DNA of 64,000 nucleotides from an uncultured Porphyromonadaceae bacterium (GTDB lineage Bacteria > Bacteroidota > Bacteroidia > Bacteroidales > Muribaculaceae): NCBI GenBank assembly GCA_947175695.1, contig CAMWNT010000001.1, positions 1 through 64,000 of the forward strand, read 5' to 3'. Both the position numbers and the translations under genes were made by a program. Within the stretch, counting starts at the first letter, position 1. Every line of letters starts with the position of its first letter. A model generated the notes under the pieces. The model was not told the DNA's origin. It made no database searches and saw only the letters and a list, made by a program, of their open reading frames with translations. This document shows, one piece after another, positions 1 through 10,906 of this stretch.

Positions 1-252
1 CGCGATTTTTTTGCCTTCTGCCCCGATTTTCTTCGTTTTTTTCCTCCGCCGAGGCTGTTTTTTAGTGTTTTTCCGAAGTTTTTCGACTCTCGGGAGTCAC
101 CCAACGCAAAAAACGGACAGAGCGTGGCAAAATCTTAATGATTTCACCACGCTCCGGTCATCTAATATATAACAATCCTGAATGGGGTATTGTTTCAGAG
201 CTTTTCCGAGGCCTTAATGAAGCGAACTGACGAACTCGGCCTCCGGATCAAA

Positions 253-747
253 TCACCACGGCGCACCTCTGACAGCAGAATAGACGTAGGTCTGCACACC
301 GTTGTACGACTTCCATTGAAGATAGAGTATATTGCCGCCGGCGGCAAACCAGTAGTTCATCGTTGTCGGCGAGCCGCTGGTCTCATATTGAAGGTTGATC
401 TGATAATAGCTGTTTCCCGACACAGCCTCTTGACACCAATATGCGGTATTCTCCCACATACGCCGGCCATCGCTATAATAATAATACTTGCCGCGACCAC
501 CGCCATTGAAGTAAAGGAAATTCACGTCATATCCCGTCACCGTCGCGCCATTGATCTGCACAAGCTGCCAATAACCATTGAGAGACTGGTCGTAGAACGT
601 ATTATTCCATCCATAAGGAGGCGACGGCGACCAACCACTTTCGACATAACAACCGGACAACAAAAGGGCGCAAGCCACACATACCATAGCAAGCACCAAC
701 TTGGCCGACTTCACAGATGCGACCACTCGGGAGCAGAACTTTTTCAT
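253..747 (-). CDS. Putative lipoprotein, unknown function
   Basis: Signal peptide with lipobox LLLSGC; start reassigned to MKKFCSRV within ORF 253..780. Confidence 0.6.
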   Translation of the reverse strand: MKKFCSRVVASVKSAKLVLAMVCVACALLLSGCYVESGWSPSPPYGWNNTFYDQSLNGYWQLVQINGATVTGYDVNFLYFNGGGRGKYYYYSDGRRMWENTAYWCQEAVSGNSYYQINLQYETSGSPTTMNYWFAAGGNILYLQWKSYNGVQTYVYSAVRGAPW

Positions 748-982
748 AAAACTGGCGTTTTTGGATGAATCCGCAGCCACCCCTGTGGATCGCCGGGTTC
801 GAGTTTAGATAGTGGAAAAATGCGTCAGTTTGGAAGTCAAAAACTTTCACTCACATAATTGAACCGACGTTTACCTATATTAACGCTTGGAGGTCGTCGA
901 AGTTCACGCCGCGCGCCGGCCGGCATTCGGCAGCCCCAACGCCCACTCCGGCATCTCATCACTGCTCAAAAAGCCGAACAGA

Positions 983-1480
983 TCAGAATTCCGTAAAGCA
1001 GAACGGGAGCAACGATGCCACCGACGGAAGCACCAACACTTCATCTCGCCCATAAAGCAACACCTCTATCGGCCCATACATCGCCTCATACTCGAGAAGC
1101 GCCTGGCGACATGCGCCACACGGACTGATCGGCGCCGTCTGGAAATAATCTTCATAATCCAGGCCCTCGGGCTTACCCTCCTTGGTCCATGCAGCGATGG
1201 CAATCTTCTTCATTGGTACTCCCGGATAACGCGCCGACGCATAAAAACAAGCCGACCGCTCGGCACATGTGCCCGACGAAAAAGCGGCGTTCTCCTGATT
1301 CGCGCCCTCGACAATCTCGCCATTATCCATCAATATGGCCGCGCCGACATGGAAATGCGAATATGTGGCCAGACTGTTGCGGGTGGCATTCTTTGCACAT
1401 TCCACAAGGTGACGGTCCTGCTCCGAAAGCTCATCGAGCCCGCAGCTCTTCATGCGAATTACAATCTCTTTATCTTTCAT
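983..1480 (-). CDS. cdd: Cytidine deaminase
   Basis: Motifs HVGAAIL, CAERSA and SPCGACRQ typical of cytidine deaminases. Confidence 0.9.
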   Translation of the reverse strand: MKDKEIVIRMKSCGLDELSEQDRHLVECAKNATRNSLATYSHFHVGAAILMDNGEIVEGANQENAAFSSGTCAERSACFYASARYPGVPMKKIAIAAWTKEGKPEGLDYEDYFQTAPISPCGACRQALLEYEAMYGPIEVLLYGRDEVLVLPSVASLLPFCFTEF

Positions 1481-1673
1481 AAGTTTTAGATTATTCGGTT
1501 TTTCAATCTCTTTATATATAATTAAGGTGTAACACCACTCGACGCGCCATAGTTCGGATCCCCGAAGGAGATCATTCCGTAAACCATTTAAGCGACATTT
1601 ATGTAGTAATGGCGGCGCAACTTCAAATTTACGAAAAAATTTAGTAATTTCGCAACATTACAGAAAAAAACTG

Positions 1674-2582
1674 ATGAAACACTACCGCACATCATTTCTG
1701 CGACGCACGATCCTTATGGCGGCTCTCCTGCCATTATTCTCCCCCGCCGTCGCTCCGGCCGCAAATGCCTACGAAGACTATATCGAGCAATACTCCGAAA
1801 TGGCCATGGAGCAGATGCGAGCCTACGGCGTACCCGCCTCGATCACACTCGCACAAGGCCTACTGGAAAGTGCCGCCGGAAGATCCACTCTTGCCCGCGA
1901 AGGCAACAACCACTTTGGCATCAAATGCCATGCCGACTGGCAGGGCGACACTATGCTCCGCAACGATGACGCCCCCGACGAATGCTTCAGAGTCTATGGC
2001 AACGTAGCCGACAGCTTTCGCGACCACTCCCTGTTCCTCCGCCGCAAACGATATGCAGAACTCTTCGACCTCGACCCTACAGATTACACAGCCTGGGCTC
2101 AAGGTCTGAAAAAATGCGGCTACGCCACCGACCCCAACTACGCCGCACGACTCATATCCATCATCGAGCTATACTCCCTGCAGCGATTCGACGATCCGAC
2201 CCATAAAGTCAACGAAGAAATGGCCGCATTCATCCATCAGACCCTCTGCAACACCCACGTCATCCGCAAAAACCGCGGACTCCACTACGTCATCGCCCAG
2301 CCGGGCGACACCTATGGCAGCATCGCCAAAGAACTGAAAATCAAGAAATCGACACTCCTCAAATACAACGATCGCGTCACCGACCGCGAAATCAAAGCCT
2401 GGGAAGAAGTCTACCTCCAGGAAAAATCCGACGTTGCCCCCGAAGGGGTTAGCCGAGCTACAATCGGCGACGGAGAATCCATCCATTCCATAGCCCAACG
2501 CTACGGCATGAAGACCGAATCGATCCGACGACTAAACCCCGACACTCCCGACACTCCCGGCCAGACGCTCCGACTGCGCTGA
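1674..2582 (+). CDS. Glucosaminidase (N-acetylmuramidase-like) with C-terminal LysM repeats
   Basis: PASITLAQGLLESAAGRSTLAREGNNHFGIKC motif; LysM-like HYVIAQPGDTYGSIAKELKI and second repeat. Confidence 0.85.
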   Translation: MKHYRTSFLRRTILMAALLPLFSPAVAPAANAYEDYIEQYSEMAMEQMRAYGVPASITLAQGLLESAAGRSTLAREGNNHFGIKCHADWQGDTMLRNDDAPDECFRVYGNVADSFRDHSLFLRRKRYAELFDLDPTDYTAWAQGLKKCGYATDPNYAARLISIIELYSLQRFDDPTHKVNEEMAAFIHQTLCNTHVIRKNRGLHYVIAQPGDTYGSIAKELKIKKSTLLKYNDRVTDREIKAWEEVYLQEKSDVAPEGVSRATIGDGESIHSIAQRYGMKTESIRRLNPDTPDTPGQTLRLR

Positions 2583-2646
2583 CAGACCCCACAACCCGGC
2601 GAATGTTAAAACCCGTTAAAATTCAATCCCGCGCGCCATTCCCATA

Positions 2647-2677
2647 TTGAAAAATTTGGGAAATGTAGTTATATTTG
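2647..2677 (+). promoter_or_regulatory. Bacteroidetes-type promoter for tRNA-Arg
   Basis: TTG at 2647-2649, 20-nt spacer, TATATTTG (TAnnTTTG) at 2670-2677, about 18 nt before the tRNA. Confidence 0.65.
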
Positions 2678-2694
2678 CATTTAATTAAGCAAAC

Positions 2695-2769
2695 GCCTCT
2701 GTAGTTCAACGGATAGAATAGAAGTTTCCTAAACTTTAGATAGGAGTTCGATTCTCCTCGGAGGTACCA
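2695..2769 (+). tRNA. tRNA-Arg (anticodon CCT)
   Basis: Cloverleaf: acceptor GCCTCTG/CGGAGGT, anticodon loop TTCCTAA, T arm AGGAG-TTCGATT-CTCCT, encoded CCA. Confidence 0.9.
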
Positions 2770-2938
2770 CGGCATGTCGGCGCACGACTCCCCCCGATCC
2801 GGAATAGGGATGTCGCCGCGCCGCGGCTATAATAAACACAGCCCGACATTTGAATCCGGAAATCCGCTAACCTCTCCGGCTGCCGGGCACACCTCTCTAC
2901 ATCACCGCCACCATATTTAACCAGCATCACATATTGAA

Positions 2939-5062
2939 ATGGACATGAGAAAATTATACGCATTGGCAGCCCTGGCAGCCATACCTGTCGCAGCTCTTGC
3001 ACGTCCGGCCACTCCCGAAATCGGACGCCACACCAATCCCGACGGCCAAGTGATCGAATACCGTGTACACGGCAACGAACACTTCCATTATATCACCACC
3101 GCCGACAACTCCAGCATCCTCGAGCTCAACGGAAAGACAATGAGCCCCATGATGCGCAACGGCGTCACCCTCACTCCGACCGAAGCAACTCTCTCAATGC
3201 TTCGCGCCGAACTCCCCGAAGACCCCGCATGCTCCCACACAGCTGCATCATCCGGCAAAGTCAACCGCATGGCCGCCCTTGATGGCAACGGCCGCTCCAC
3301 ATATCCGACTATCGGCGAAATCCACGCCTGCGTCATCCTCCTCGAATATCCCGACACCCCGTTCTCCTTCGACAACCCCAAAGAGCTTTACGAACGCCTC
3401 TGCAACGAAAAAGGATACTCCGATTTCCAGTCAAAAGGCTCAGCCAAAGACTACTATGAAGCTTGCTCCGGAGGTAAGTTCTCGCCCACATTCGACGTCT
3501 ACGGCCCCATTCGCCTCGAACACGAAGCAAAATGGTATGTAGGCGACGACGACCCGACAATCAACGGCTACCACCACAACGCCCGCTTCGGAGTCGCTAT
3601 CAAAGAAGCACTTGAAGCGCTTGACCCCGACGTTGACTTCTCCCAATACGACTACGACAACAACGGCGAAATCGACAGCATATTCTTCTACTACTCAGGC
3701 TACGGACAGGCCGACCTTATCGCCGTCGACCCCGTCGCCGCCGCTCTCACAGTATGGCCCCACCAGGCCGACTTCGCCCGCTACACAACCGAATATTCCG
3801 GCACAATAGGCCTCGACCCGATCTACGTCGACGGCAAACGCATGGGCCCCTACGCATGCTCCAACGAGCTCAACGCCTCGGCCAAAATCCCCGCCGACCA
3901 AAAGCCATGGCTCGACGGAATCGGCGCATTCTGCCACGAATACGGCCATGTGCTCGGCCTCCCCGACCTCTACGACGTCTCAAACTCCGGCACTCCCACC
4001 CCCGGATCATACACCGTCATGGACACCGGCTCATACAACAGCCTCTCCACTTGCCCGCCCCTCTATTCAGCCTACGAAAAATGGGTCTGCAACTGGCTTG
4101 AATACACCGACCCCGTCGACAACACCGCCTACACCCTCAACCCCCAGACCGGCGCCGACGCCAATGCACTCCGACTCCGTGTGCCACGCCCCGGCAACCG
4201 ATACTACGGCGAATACTACGTGCTCGAATGCCGCGACAACACTTCATGGGACGCCAGCCTCCCCAGCAACGGCCTCCTCATCTGGCGCATCAACTACTCC
4301 AACAACGCATGGACATGGAACAACGTCAATGTCAACGGCACTCCCAACATTGAGCTCATCGGCCCCTCGTCGGCCACAACCCTCAAAGGTTGGCCCGGAC
4401 TCGACGGCCTCGCCACATACATCAGCCCTGCAAGCGCTAAACTCACGCCCGCTTGTCTCGGCGGAAAAACGCCCCTCGACTGCGTCATCACCAACATCGC
4501 TTTCGACTACGACAACCCCGAAGGTTGCCCCGTGACCCTCGAATACAACGTCTATGGCGAAAACAACGCCACCACCTTGCTCCACAGCAACGTCGAAAAC
4601 GACCAGGCCGCACGCACCCTCACATTCCACTGGGATGAAGTCGAAGGAGCCACCAACTACCAGCTGACCGTCAAACGCCGCGACAGCAGCGGACGCGAAA
4701 TGGTCGTAGGCGACCTTGACGAAACCCCCGTCGGCAACGTCAATCAATACCTCCTGCGCAACATTTCCGCCCTCCAGTGGAGCCAGACATTCACGGTCTA
4801 CGTACGCCCCGTCATCGGCATCCCCTCCACCGTGACAAGCAACGTGCTGACATTTGTCCCCGCCGACCTCCCCGAATACAACTCCGTAGCGGAAATCGAC
4901 CTTGACAACGTCATCATCCGTGGCGGCAAAGGCGAGATCATCGCTCCCGAAGGCGCACGCGTATTCAACCTCAGCGGCGTCGAGACCGGACTGACCGGAC
5001 TCCCCGCAGGCGTCTACATCGTGACCCTCAACGGAGCCTCGGCAAAGGTTGTCGTAAAATAA
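2939..5062 (+). CDS. M6 family (InhA-like) secreted metalloprotease
   Basis: Signal peptide; zinc motif HEYGHVLGLPDLYD; C-terminal ARVFNLSGVETGLTGLPAGVYIVTLNGASAKVVVK tail. Confidence 0.85.
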   Translation: MDMRKLYALAALAAIPVAALARPATPEIGRHTNPDGQVIEYRVHGNEHFHYITTADNSSILELNGKTMSPMMRNGVTLTPTEATLSMLRAELPEDPACSHTAASSGKVNRMAALDGNGRSTYPTIGEIHACVILLEYPDTPFSFDNPKELYERLCNEKGYSDFQSKGSAKDYYEACSGGKFSPTFDVYGPIRLEHEAKWYVGDDDPTINGYHHNARFGVAIKEALEALDPDVDFSQYDYDNNGEIDSIFFYYSGYGQADLIAVDPVAAALTVWPHQADFARYTTEYSGTIGLDPIYVDGKRMGPYACSNELNASAKIPADQKPWLDGIGAFCHEYGHVLGLPDLYDVSNSGTPTPGSYTVMDTGSYNSLSTCPPLYSAYEKWVCNWLEYTDPVDNTAYTLNPQTGADANALRLRVPRPGNRYYGEYYVLECRDNTSWDASLPSNGLLIWRINYSNNAWTWNNVNVNGTPNIELIGPSSATTLKGWPGLDGLATYISPASAKLTPACLGGKTPLDCVITNIAFDYDNPEGCPVTLEYNVYGENNATTLLHSNVENDQAARTLTFHWDEVEGATNYQLTVKRRDSSGREMVVGDLDETPVGNVNQYLLRNISALQWSQTFTVYVRPVIGIPSTVTSNVLTFVPADLPEYNSVAEIDLDNVIIRGGKGEIIAPEGARVFNLSGVETGLTGLPAGVYIVTLNGASAKVVVK

Positions 5063-5175
5063 AACTTCAACCTCCCGATACCCCTCCGACAGGGATTATG
5101 AGCCCCCCGACAAGAGGAAAAGCACCTAAAAATAGGGTTTTACACCCTCGAAAATAAAAAAAGTGCCCAAAGTAG

Positions 5176-5206
5176 TTGGTAATTATCTTAAAACTAACTA
5201 TCTTTG
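5176..5206 (+). promoter_or_regulatory. Bacteroidetes-type promoter upstream of DUF177/rpmF
   Basis: TTG 5176-5178, 20-nt spacer, TATCTTTG 5199-5206. Confidence 0.6.
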
Positions 5207-5234
5207 TGGCACTTTTTAAATTTATTGCATTACT

Positions 5235-5765
5235 GTGGGAAAATTCTCAGCGTTTAAAGTGCAACTCGCTCAGCTGCCCGACGGGCATTTCGAGCAGGAT
5301 TTCGTATGCGACACGGAGTTTTTCAAGAACATGGAGCACCCCGGCATTCACTCGGCCGACGTCAAAGTGCACCTTGATCTTGAGAAGCGCCATGACGTCT
5401 ACGACTGCACGTTTCATTGCAAAGGAGTCGTACAAGTGCCCTGCGACCGATGCCTTGACCTTCTTGACATCGACATCGACACGGAATATCACATCATCGT
5501 CAAATATGGCGAAAGCTATAACGACGAAAGCGACGACATCCTTGTCATCCCATACAGCAACCCCTACCTGAACGTAGCCTACATGCTCTACGACACGATT
5601 GTGCTCTGCATCCCCCTCCGCCACGTTCATCCCATGGGCAAATGCAATCGCGCAATGGCCGCCGCGCTCAACCGCCACAAGGCCACTTCCGCCGACGACG
5701 AATTCGACATCGACGAAATCGAAAACGAAGCCGAAGACGCCGCCGCAGCCGACTCCGAAGATTGA
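5235..5765 (+). CDS. DUF177 (YceD) family protein
   Basis: CDRCLD motif and position immediately before rpmF; probable GTG start. Confidence 0.8.
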   Translation: MGKFSAFKVQLAQLPDGHFEQDFVCDTEFFKNMEHPGIHSADVKVHLDLEKRHDVYDCTFHCKGVVQVPCDRCLDLLDIDIDTEYHIIVKYGESYNDESDDILVIPYSNPYLNVAYMLYDTIVLCIPLRHVHPMGKCNRAMAAALNRHKATSADDEFDIDEIENEAEDAAAADSED

Positions 5766-5835
5766 CCTCAATCCCGGCTCCGGCCTTTCACGGAGTCCGA
5801 CCAAACATAAAATCAACTAAAAAGAACATAGAAAA

Positions 5836-6024
5836 ATGGCACATCCTAAACGCAGACAATCGCACACCAGAACAGCGAAACGTCGCACACACGACAAAGC
5901 CCTCATCCCCACTCTCGCTATCTGCCCCAACTGCGGCGCATGGCACGTATATCACACTGTTTGCGGTGAATGCGGTTACTATCGCGGCAAACTCGTGATC
6001 GAAAAAGACACAGTGACTGTCTGA
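5836..6024 (+). CDS. rpmF: 50S ribosomal protein L32
   Basis: MAHPKRRQSHTRTAKRRTH; zinc ribbon CPNC...CGEC. Confidence 0.95.
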   Translation: MAHPKRRQSHTRTAKRRTHDKALIPTLAICPNCGAWHVYHTVCGECGYYRGKLVIEKDTVTV

Positions 6025-6379
6025 TCCCGATCGGCCCGGAAGCCATCTCTCAAATTGGCTTCAAGGGGACGGCCCGACATGCTAACAGCGCGCCCATTCC
6101 AGGCCCGCGGCCCGACAATCCCGGCCGTGTGCCACTGACTCGGCCCGCAACCTTACAGATTGTCTAATCCTCTCCGAAGTTTCGACAGCCGAGCGCCTCG
6201 GAAGACATTAGGCAATCTTTCTTTTTCCCCTATCCCCCTCTCTCCGGAGATATTCATTTTCATTCATGCCCCTTACCCCCATCGATGACCCCTGAGGATA
6301 CGGAGCAATCGGAATATTTACCCTCCAGAATAGAGGACGCCATGCTCCCGGGGATGTCGCCCTCTTAATTATCCCTATT

Positions 6380-7372
6380 ATGCAAAACGCAATCATCAGC
6401 GGTATCGCATCTTATGTCCCCGACGACATCCTCGACAACGAGATGCTCTCTAAAATGGTGGACACCAACGACGAATGGATCACTACCCGCGTCGGCATCA
6501 AGCAGCGTCGCATCCTACACGCCGAAGGAAAAGGTTCGAGCTTCCTCGGCGCTAAAGCCGTCGAAAAACTGCTCTCCGAAACAGGCACTAACCCGGAAGA
6601 GATCGACCTCCTGATCTGCGCCACCTCCAACCCGGACTACCGCTTCCCCTCGACTGCAAGCGTCATCATCCACGACACTGATCTCAAAAACGCTTACGGC
6701 TTCGACATCCAGGCCGCTTGCGCCGGGTTCATCGTCGCTATGCAGGCCGCAAGAGCCTACATCTCCGCCGGCCTCTACAAAAAGGTCATCGTCGTTTGCG
6801 CCGAGAAAATGTCGAGCATGACAAACTATAACGACCGCGCGACTTGCCCCCTTTTCGGCGACGCCGCCGCAGCTGTAATCGTCGAGCCTTCCGACCAAAA
6901 CCTCGGTGTGATCGATGGTGAATTCCATGTCGACGGATCCGGCCTGCCCCACCTCCTCATGAAAGCCGGCGGAAGTGTCGCGCCCGCATCACACGCTACT
7001 GTCGATGCCGAGGAACACTTCATCTATCAGGAGGGTCGCGCCGTCTATAAACACGCTGTCAGCGACATGCTCAACTCTTCGCTCAGCGTCATGAACCGCA
7101 ACGGCCTCTCGACCGACGACATCGACTGGTTTGTGCCTCATCAGGCAAACCTCCGTATCATCGAAGCTGTCGGCCAAAGAATCAAAATCCCCGCTGAGAA
7201 GACTCTCGTCAATATCGAGCACTTCGGCAATACTTCCGCCGCATCTATTCCTCTCTGTCTTGACGAATACAAAAACAAACTCCATAAAGGCGACAAAGTG
7301 TTGCTGACTGCCTTCGGCGCCGGCTTCACCTGGGGCGCAATGTATCTTATCTGGGCTATCGATCCCAAATAA
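6380..7372 (+). CDS. fabH: 3-oxoacyl-ACP synthase III (FabH)
   Basis: Active-site QAACAGF, VPHQANLRI, NIEHFGNTSAASIP. Confidence 0.95.
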   Translation: MQNAIISGIASYVPDDILDNEMLSKMVDTNDEWITTRVGIKQRRILHAEGKGSSFLGAKAVEKLLSETGTNPEEIDLLICATSNPDYRFPSTASVIIHDTDLKNAYGFDIQAACAGFIVAMQAARAYISAGLYKKVIVVCAEKMSSMTNYNDRATCPLFGDAAAAVIVEPSDQNLGVIDGEFHVDGSGLPHLLMKAGGSVAPASHATVDAEEHFIYQEGRAVYKHAVSDMLNSSLSVMNRNGLSTDDIDWFVPHQANLRIIEAVGQRIKIPAEKTLVNIEHFGNTSAASIPLCLDEYKNKLHKGDKVLLTAFGAGFTWGAMYLIWAIDPK

Positions 7373-7740
7373 TATCACTCGCCCCCCGTCCATCAAATTA
7401 TCGACACTCCGGCTGCCGACTCGCCTATCACGGCGCAGCCGACAGCCGGATGTCGCTTTTTACACCCTTAACCACGCTTGACACCCATCACGCGCAACAA
7501 TAGTCGTTATTAACACCTGTTAATACACCCAACCATCTGACTACCCGAATATTGCCGCTTACCTACGAACTCCAAAGCGCTGCAATTCGTTGTAAAATTG
7601 TCAATACGTGTGTCTCGACCATTCTACCCGTCCGGATGATCACGACGCCCCCTTGACGACTCACAACCAAATCAATCCCAAAACCCATCCCGGAAGCGGC
7701 TCCGGACGCCACCAGCTTCCCCGACGACAATTCTTTTATA

Positions 7741-8664
7741 ATGGAAAACGAAATCAACAACGCCCAGGCGCAACCGTCGGCCTCCCACCGCGCCGGATTC
7801 GTAAATATCGTAGGCAACCCCAATGTAGGCAAATCAACTCTGATGAACGATCTTGTCGGCGAACGAATTTCGATCATCACCAACAAAGCTCAGACAACTC
7901 GCCATCGAATCATGGGCATCGTCAACACCCCGGAATATCAGATCGTATATTCCGACACTCCCGGCGTGCTCAAACCAAAATACAAACTCCAGGAGTCGAT
8001 GCTCGAATTCTCTGAAGGCGCACTGACCGACGCCGACATTCTTCTCTATGTCACCGACGTCGTTGAAGACCCCGAGAAAAACGCCGACTTCCTCGATCGT
8101 GTCGCAAAAGAGAAAATCCCCGTGCTCCTCGTCATCAATAAAGTCGACCTCCTAAAAGGCAACGACCAGCTCGAAGAGCTCGTCGCTCGCTGGAAAAAGC
8201 GTCTCCCCAACGCCGAAATCTTCCCGACTTCAGCCACTGAAAAATTCAACGTCGACAACCTCAAGGCACGCATCGTCGAGCTCCTTCCCGTCGCGCCCCC
8301 TTATTTCGGGAAAGACGCTCTGACCGATAAGCCCGCGCGATTCTTCGTCACCGAAATCATACGCGAAAAACTCCTTCTCAACTACGACAAGGAAATTCCT
8401 TACAGCACGGAAGTGCTCGTCGAAAAATTCGAAGAGAAGGAGAATGCCATCCATATCATGACGGTCATCTACGTCGAACGCGACTCCCAGAAAGGTATCA
8501 TCATCGGCAAAGGGGGCGAAAAGATCAAGAAAGTCGGCATTGAAGCTCGCCACGATATCGAGAAGTTCTTCGACAAAAAGGTATTCCTCGAAATCTTTGT
8601 CAAAGTCGAAAAAGACTGGCGCAACCGCGAAAACAAACTCAAGCAATTCGGATACATGGATTGA
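7741..8664 (+). CDS. era: GTPase Era
   Basis: [28 protein letters not shown]-terminal KH region GIIIGKGGEKIKKVG. Confidence 0.95.
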   Translation: MENEINNAQAQPSASHRAGFVNIVGNPNVGKSTLMNDLVGERISIITNKAQTTRHRIMGIVNTPEYQIVYSDTPGVLKPKYKLQESMLEFSEGALTDADILLYVTDVVEDPEKNADFLDRVAKEKIPVLLVINKVDLLKGNDQLEELVARWKKRLPNAEIFPTSATEKFNVDNLKARIVELLPVAPPYFGKDALTDKPARFFVTEIIREKLLLNYDKEIPYSTEVLVEKFEEKENAIHIMTVIYVERDSQKGIIIGKGGEKIKKVGIEARHDIEKFFDKKVFLEIFVKVEKDWRNRENKLKQFGYMD

Positions 8665-8821
8665 TCTCTGCCCGGCTTCCGCCATCCAACCACCCCGGAT
8701 GACGACGGCCGGCGGAAATCCCGCTCCGAACAACATCAACTTATAAACCCGATCGGGAGAACCACCGCCGGAATACACTCCTACCCGACAGCCGGCCCGG
8801 ACGCTCCCCCCAACTTACAAA

Positions 8822-10138
8822 ATGAGCAGATTAGTAGCAATAGTAGGGCGGCCTAACGTGGGAAAATCCACGTTGTTCAACCGTTTGACGCAGACGCGCT
8901 CAGCAATCGTCGACGACACTGCGGGCACAACCCGCGACCGCCAATATGGTAAAGTAGACTGGAACGGACAAGAATTCTCAATCGTCGACACCGGCGGATG
9001 GGTCGTCAACTCCGATGATATCTTTGAAGAGGAGATCAACAAGCAAGTCGAAATCGCCATCCAAGAGGCCGATGTCATCCTTTTTGTCGTCGACGCTTCT
9101 GTCGGAGTGACCGATCTCGACGACAAAGTGGCCGCGATCCTGCGCCGTTCCAAAAAGCCGGTAGTGCTCGTGGCAAATAAAGAAGACAAAGGCGACGCCC
9201 GCTTCAATGTGCCCGAATTCTACTCCCTCGGACTCGGCGACCCGATCGAAGTGTCTTCGGCCAACGGTGCCGGCACAGGCGACCTCCTCGACATCGTCGT
9301 GGCCGATATGCCTGACCCCTCCGACGACGACGCTCCCGAAGAGAACATCGCCAAATTCGCAATCGTCGGCCGACCAAACGCCGGAAAATCATCGTTGATC
9401 AACGCTTTCATCGGCGAAGAACGGCATATTGTGACCGACATCGCAGGTACTACACGCGACTCGATCTATCACCGCTATAATAAATTCGGCTTCGATTTCT
9501 ATCTGGTCGACACGGCCGGTATCCGTAAAAAGCAGAAAGTCAACGAAGATATCGAGTATTACAGCGTCATTCGTTCGATCCGCGCAATCGAGGCTTCCGA
9601 CGTGTGCATCCTGATGATCGACGCCACTCGCGGCATCGAATCGCAAGACGCCAACATCTTCAGCCTCATCCAGCGCAATAAGAAGGGGCTCGTCGTATGC
9701 GTCAACAAATGGGACCTCGTAGCCGATCGCTCGCTCGAAACCCAGAAACGCTACGAAGCCGCTATCCGCGACCGCTTCGCTCCTTTCACTGACTTCCCCA
9801 TTCTCTTCACATCGGCGCTGACCAAGGAACGCATCTACCGTGTGCTCGAGACAGCCACAAAAGTATATGCCAACCGCCGCCGCGTCATCCCGACGTCGCA
9901 GCTCAACACCTATATGCTTGAGCAGATCGCGATCACTCCCCCTCCATCCAACAAAGGAAAATTCGTCAAGATCAAATATGTCACAATGCTTAAAGACGCA
10001 TTTGTGCCCACTTTTGTATTCTTCTGCAATCTTCCGCAATGGGTAAAGGAGCCCTATCGCCGCTTCCTCGAAAACAAGATTCGCGACAAATGGGATTTCA
10101 ACGGAACTCCGATACAGATCTTCATGCGCGATAAATAA
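8822..10138 (+). CDS. der: GTPase Der (EngA), tandem G domains
   Basis: Two G1 motifs [14 protein letters not shown] and [19 protein letters not shown]. Confidence 0.95.
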   Translation: MSRLVAIVGRPNVGKSTLFNRLTQTRSAIVDDTAGTTRDRQYGKVDWNGQEFSIVDTGGWVVNSDDIFEEEINKQVEIAIQEADVILFVVDASVGVTDLDDKVAAILRRSKKPVVLVANKEDKGDARFNVPEFYSLGLGDPIEVSSANGAGTGDLLDIVVADMPDPSDDDAPEENIAKFAIVGRPNAGKSSLINAFIGEERHIVTDIAGTTRDSIYHRYNKFGFDFYLVDTAGIRKKQKVNEDIEYYSVIRSIRAIEASDVCILMIDATRGIESQDANIFSLIQRNKKGLVVCVNKWDLVADRSLETQKRYEAAIRDRFAPFTDFPILFTSALTKERIYRVLETATKVYANRRRVIPTSQLNTYMLEQIAITPPPSNKGKFVKIKYVTMLKDAFVPTFVFFCNLPQWVKEPYRRFLENKIRDKWDFNGTPIQIFMRDK

Positions 10139-10205
10139 TTAAATAACTCTCCACGCCGTTCTCTTTATGTCAATCATATGGAGAACGGCTTAATTCTCTG
10201 ACATC

Positions 10206-10694
10206 ATGTGGTATATCATCTACAACGGACAGCAGGTCGGTCCGCTCTCTAAAAACGACCTCCTCAACTACGGACTGACACCCGACTCGATGGTCTGGGC
10301 CAACGGCATGCCCGATTGGACCCGCGCCGGCTCATGCCCCGATCTGGCCGACCTTTTCGCCGCCCCGAATCCCGGCTACGGCAACAACACCGCGCCCGGC
10401 TACTCCGTGCCGCCACAACAGCCTTATGCGCCTTACGGATGCAAGCCCACTCCATATCCCGACAAGTCCAAGATCGCTGCCGGACTGCTCGCCATCTTCC
10501 TCGGTGGCCTGGGCATCCATTATTTCTATCTCGGCAAGACCTCAGCCGGCTTGATATGTCTGCTGCTGACATTATGCTCATGCGGCGGATGGGAACTCCT
10601 GACTTTCGCGCAGGGAATCTACATGCTCTGCATCAGCGACGAAGAGTTCTACCAAAAATACGTCTATACCACTAAAACATTCCCCCTGTTTTAG
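10206..10694 (+). CDS. GYF_2-like + TM2 domain membrane protein
   Basis: N-terminal MWYIIYNGQQVGPLSKNDLL...VWANGMPDW; C-terminal KSKIAAGLLAIFLGGLGIHYFYLGK (TM2). Confidence 0.8.
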   Translation: MWYIIYNGQQVGPLSKNDLLNYGLTPDSMVWANGMPDWTRAGSCPDLADLFAAPNPGYGNNTAPGYSVPPQQPYAPYGCKPTPYPDKSKIAAGLLAIFLGGLGIHYFYLGKTSAGLICLLLTLCSCGGWELLTFAQGIYMLCISDEEFYQKYVYTTKTFPLF

Positions 10695-10903
10695 GGGTTA
10701 GGTTTTAGACTTTAGGTTTTAGGTTTTAGGCCTATCAAGATAAATCCCGATTAATCATGCTAAATCATGATTAATCGGGATTATTCGTAATGGGGAGTAA
10801 AGTCCTTAAAGTCCCTAAAGCCCTTAGAGTTCTTAAAGTCCTTAAAGTCCTTAAAGTCCCTAAAACCTAAAACCTAATTCCTAAAACCTAAAACCTAATA
10901 AAA
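10690..10903. repeat. Composite intergenic repeat: GGTTTTAGG array, palindrome, 9-bp AGTCCTTAA array, CCTAAAACC array
   Basis: Seven 9-bp units at 10801-10863; AATCCCGATTAATCATG-ctaaat-CATGATTAATCGGGATT; flanking arrays are mutually reverse complementary. Confidence 0.9.
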
Positions 10904-10906
10904 AAA

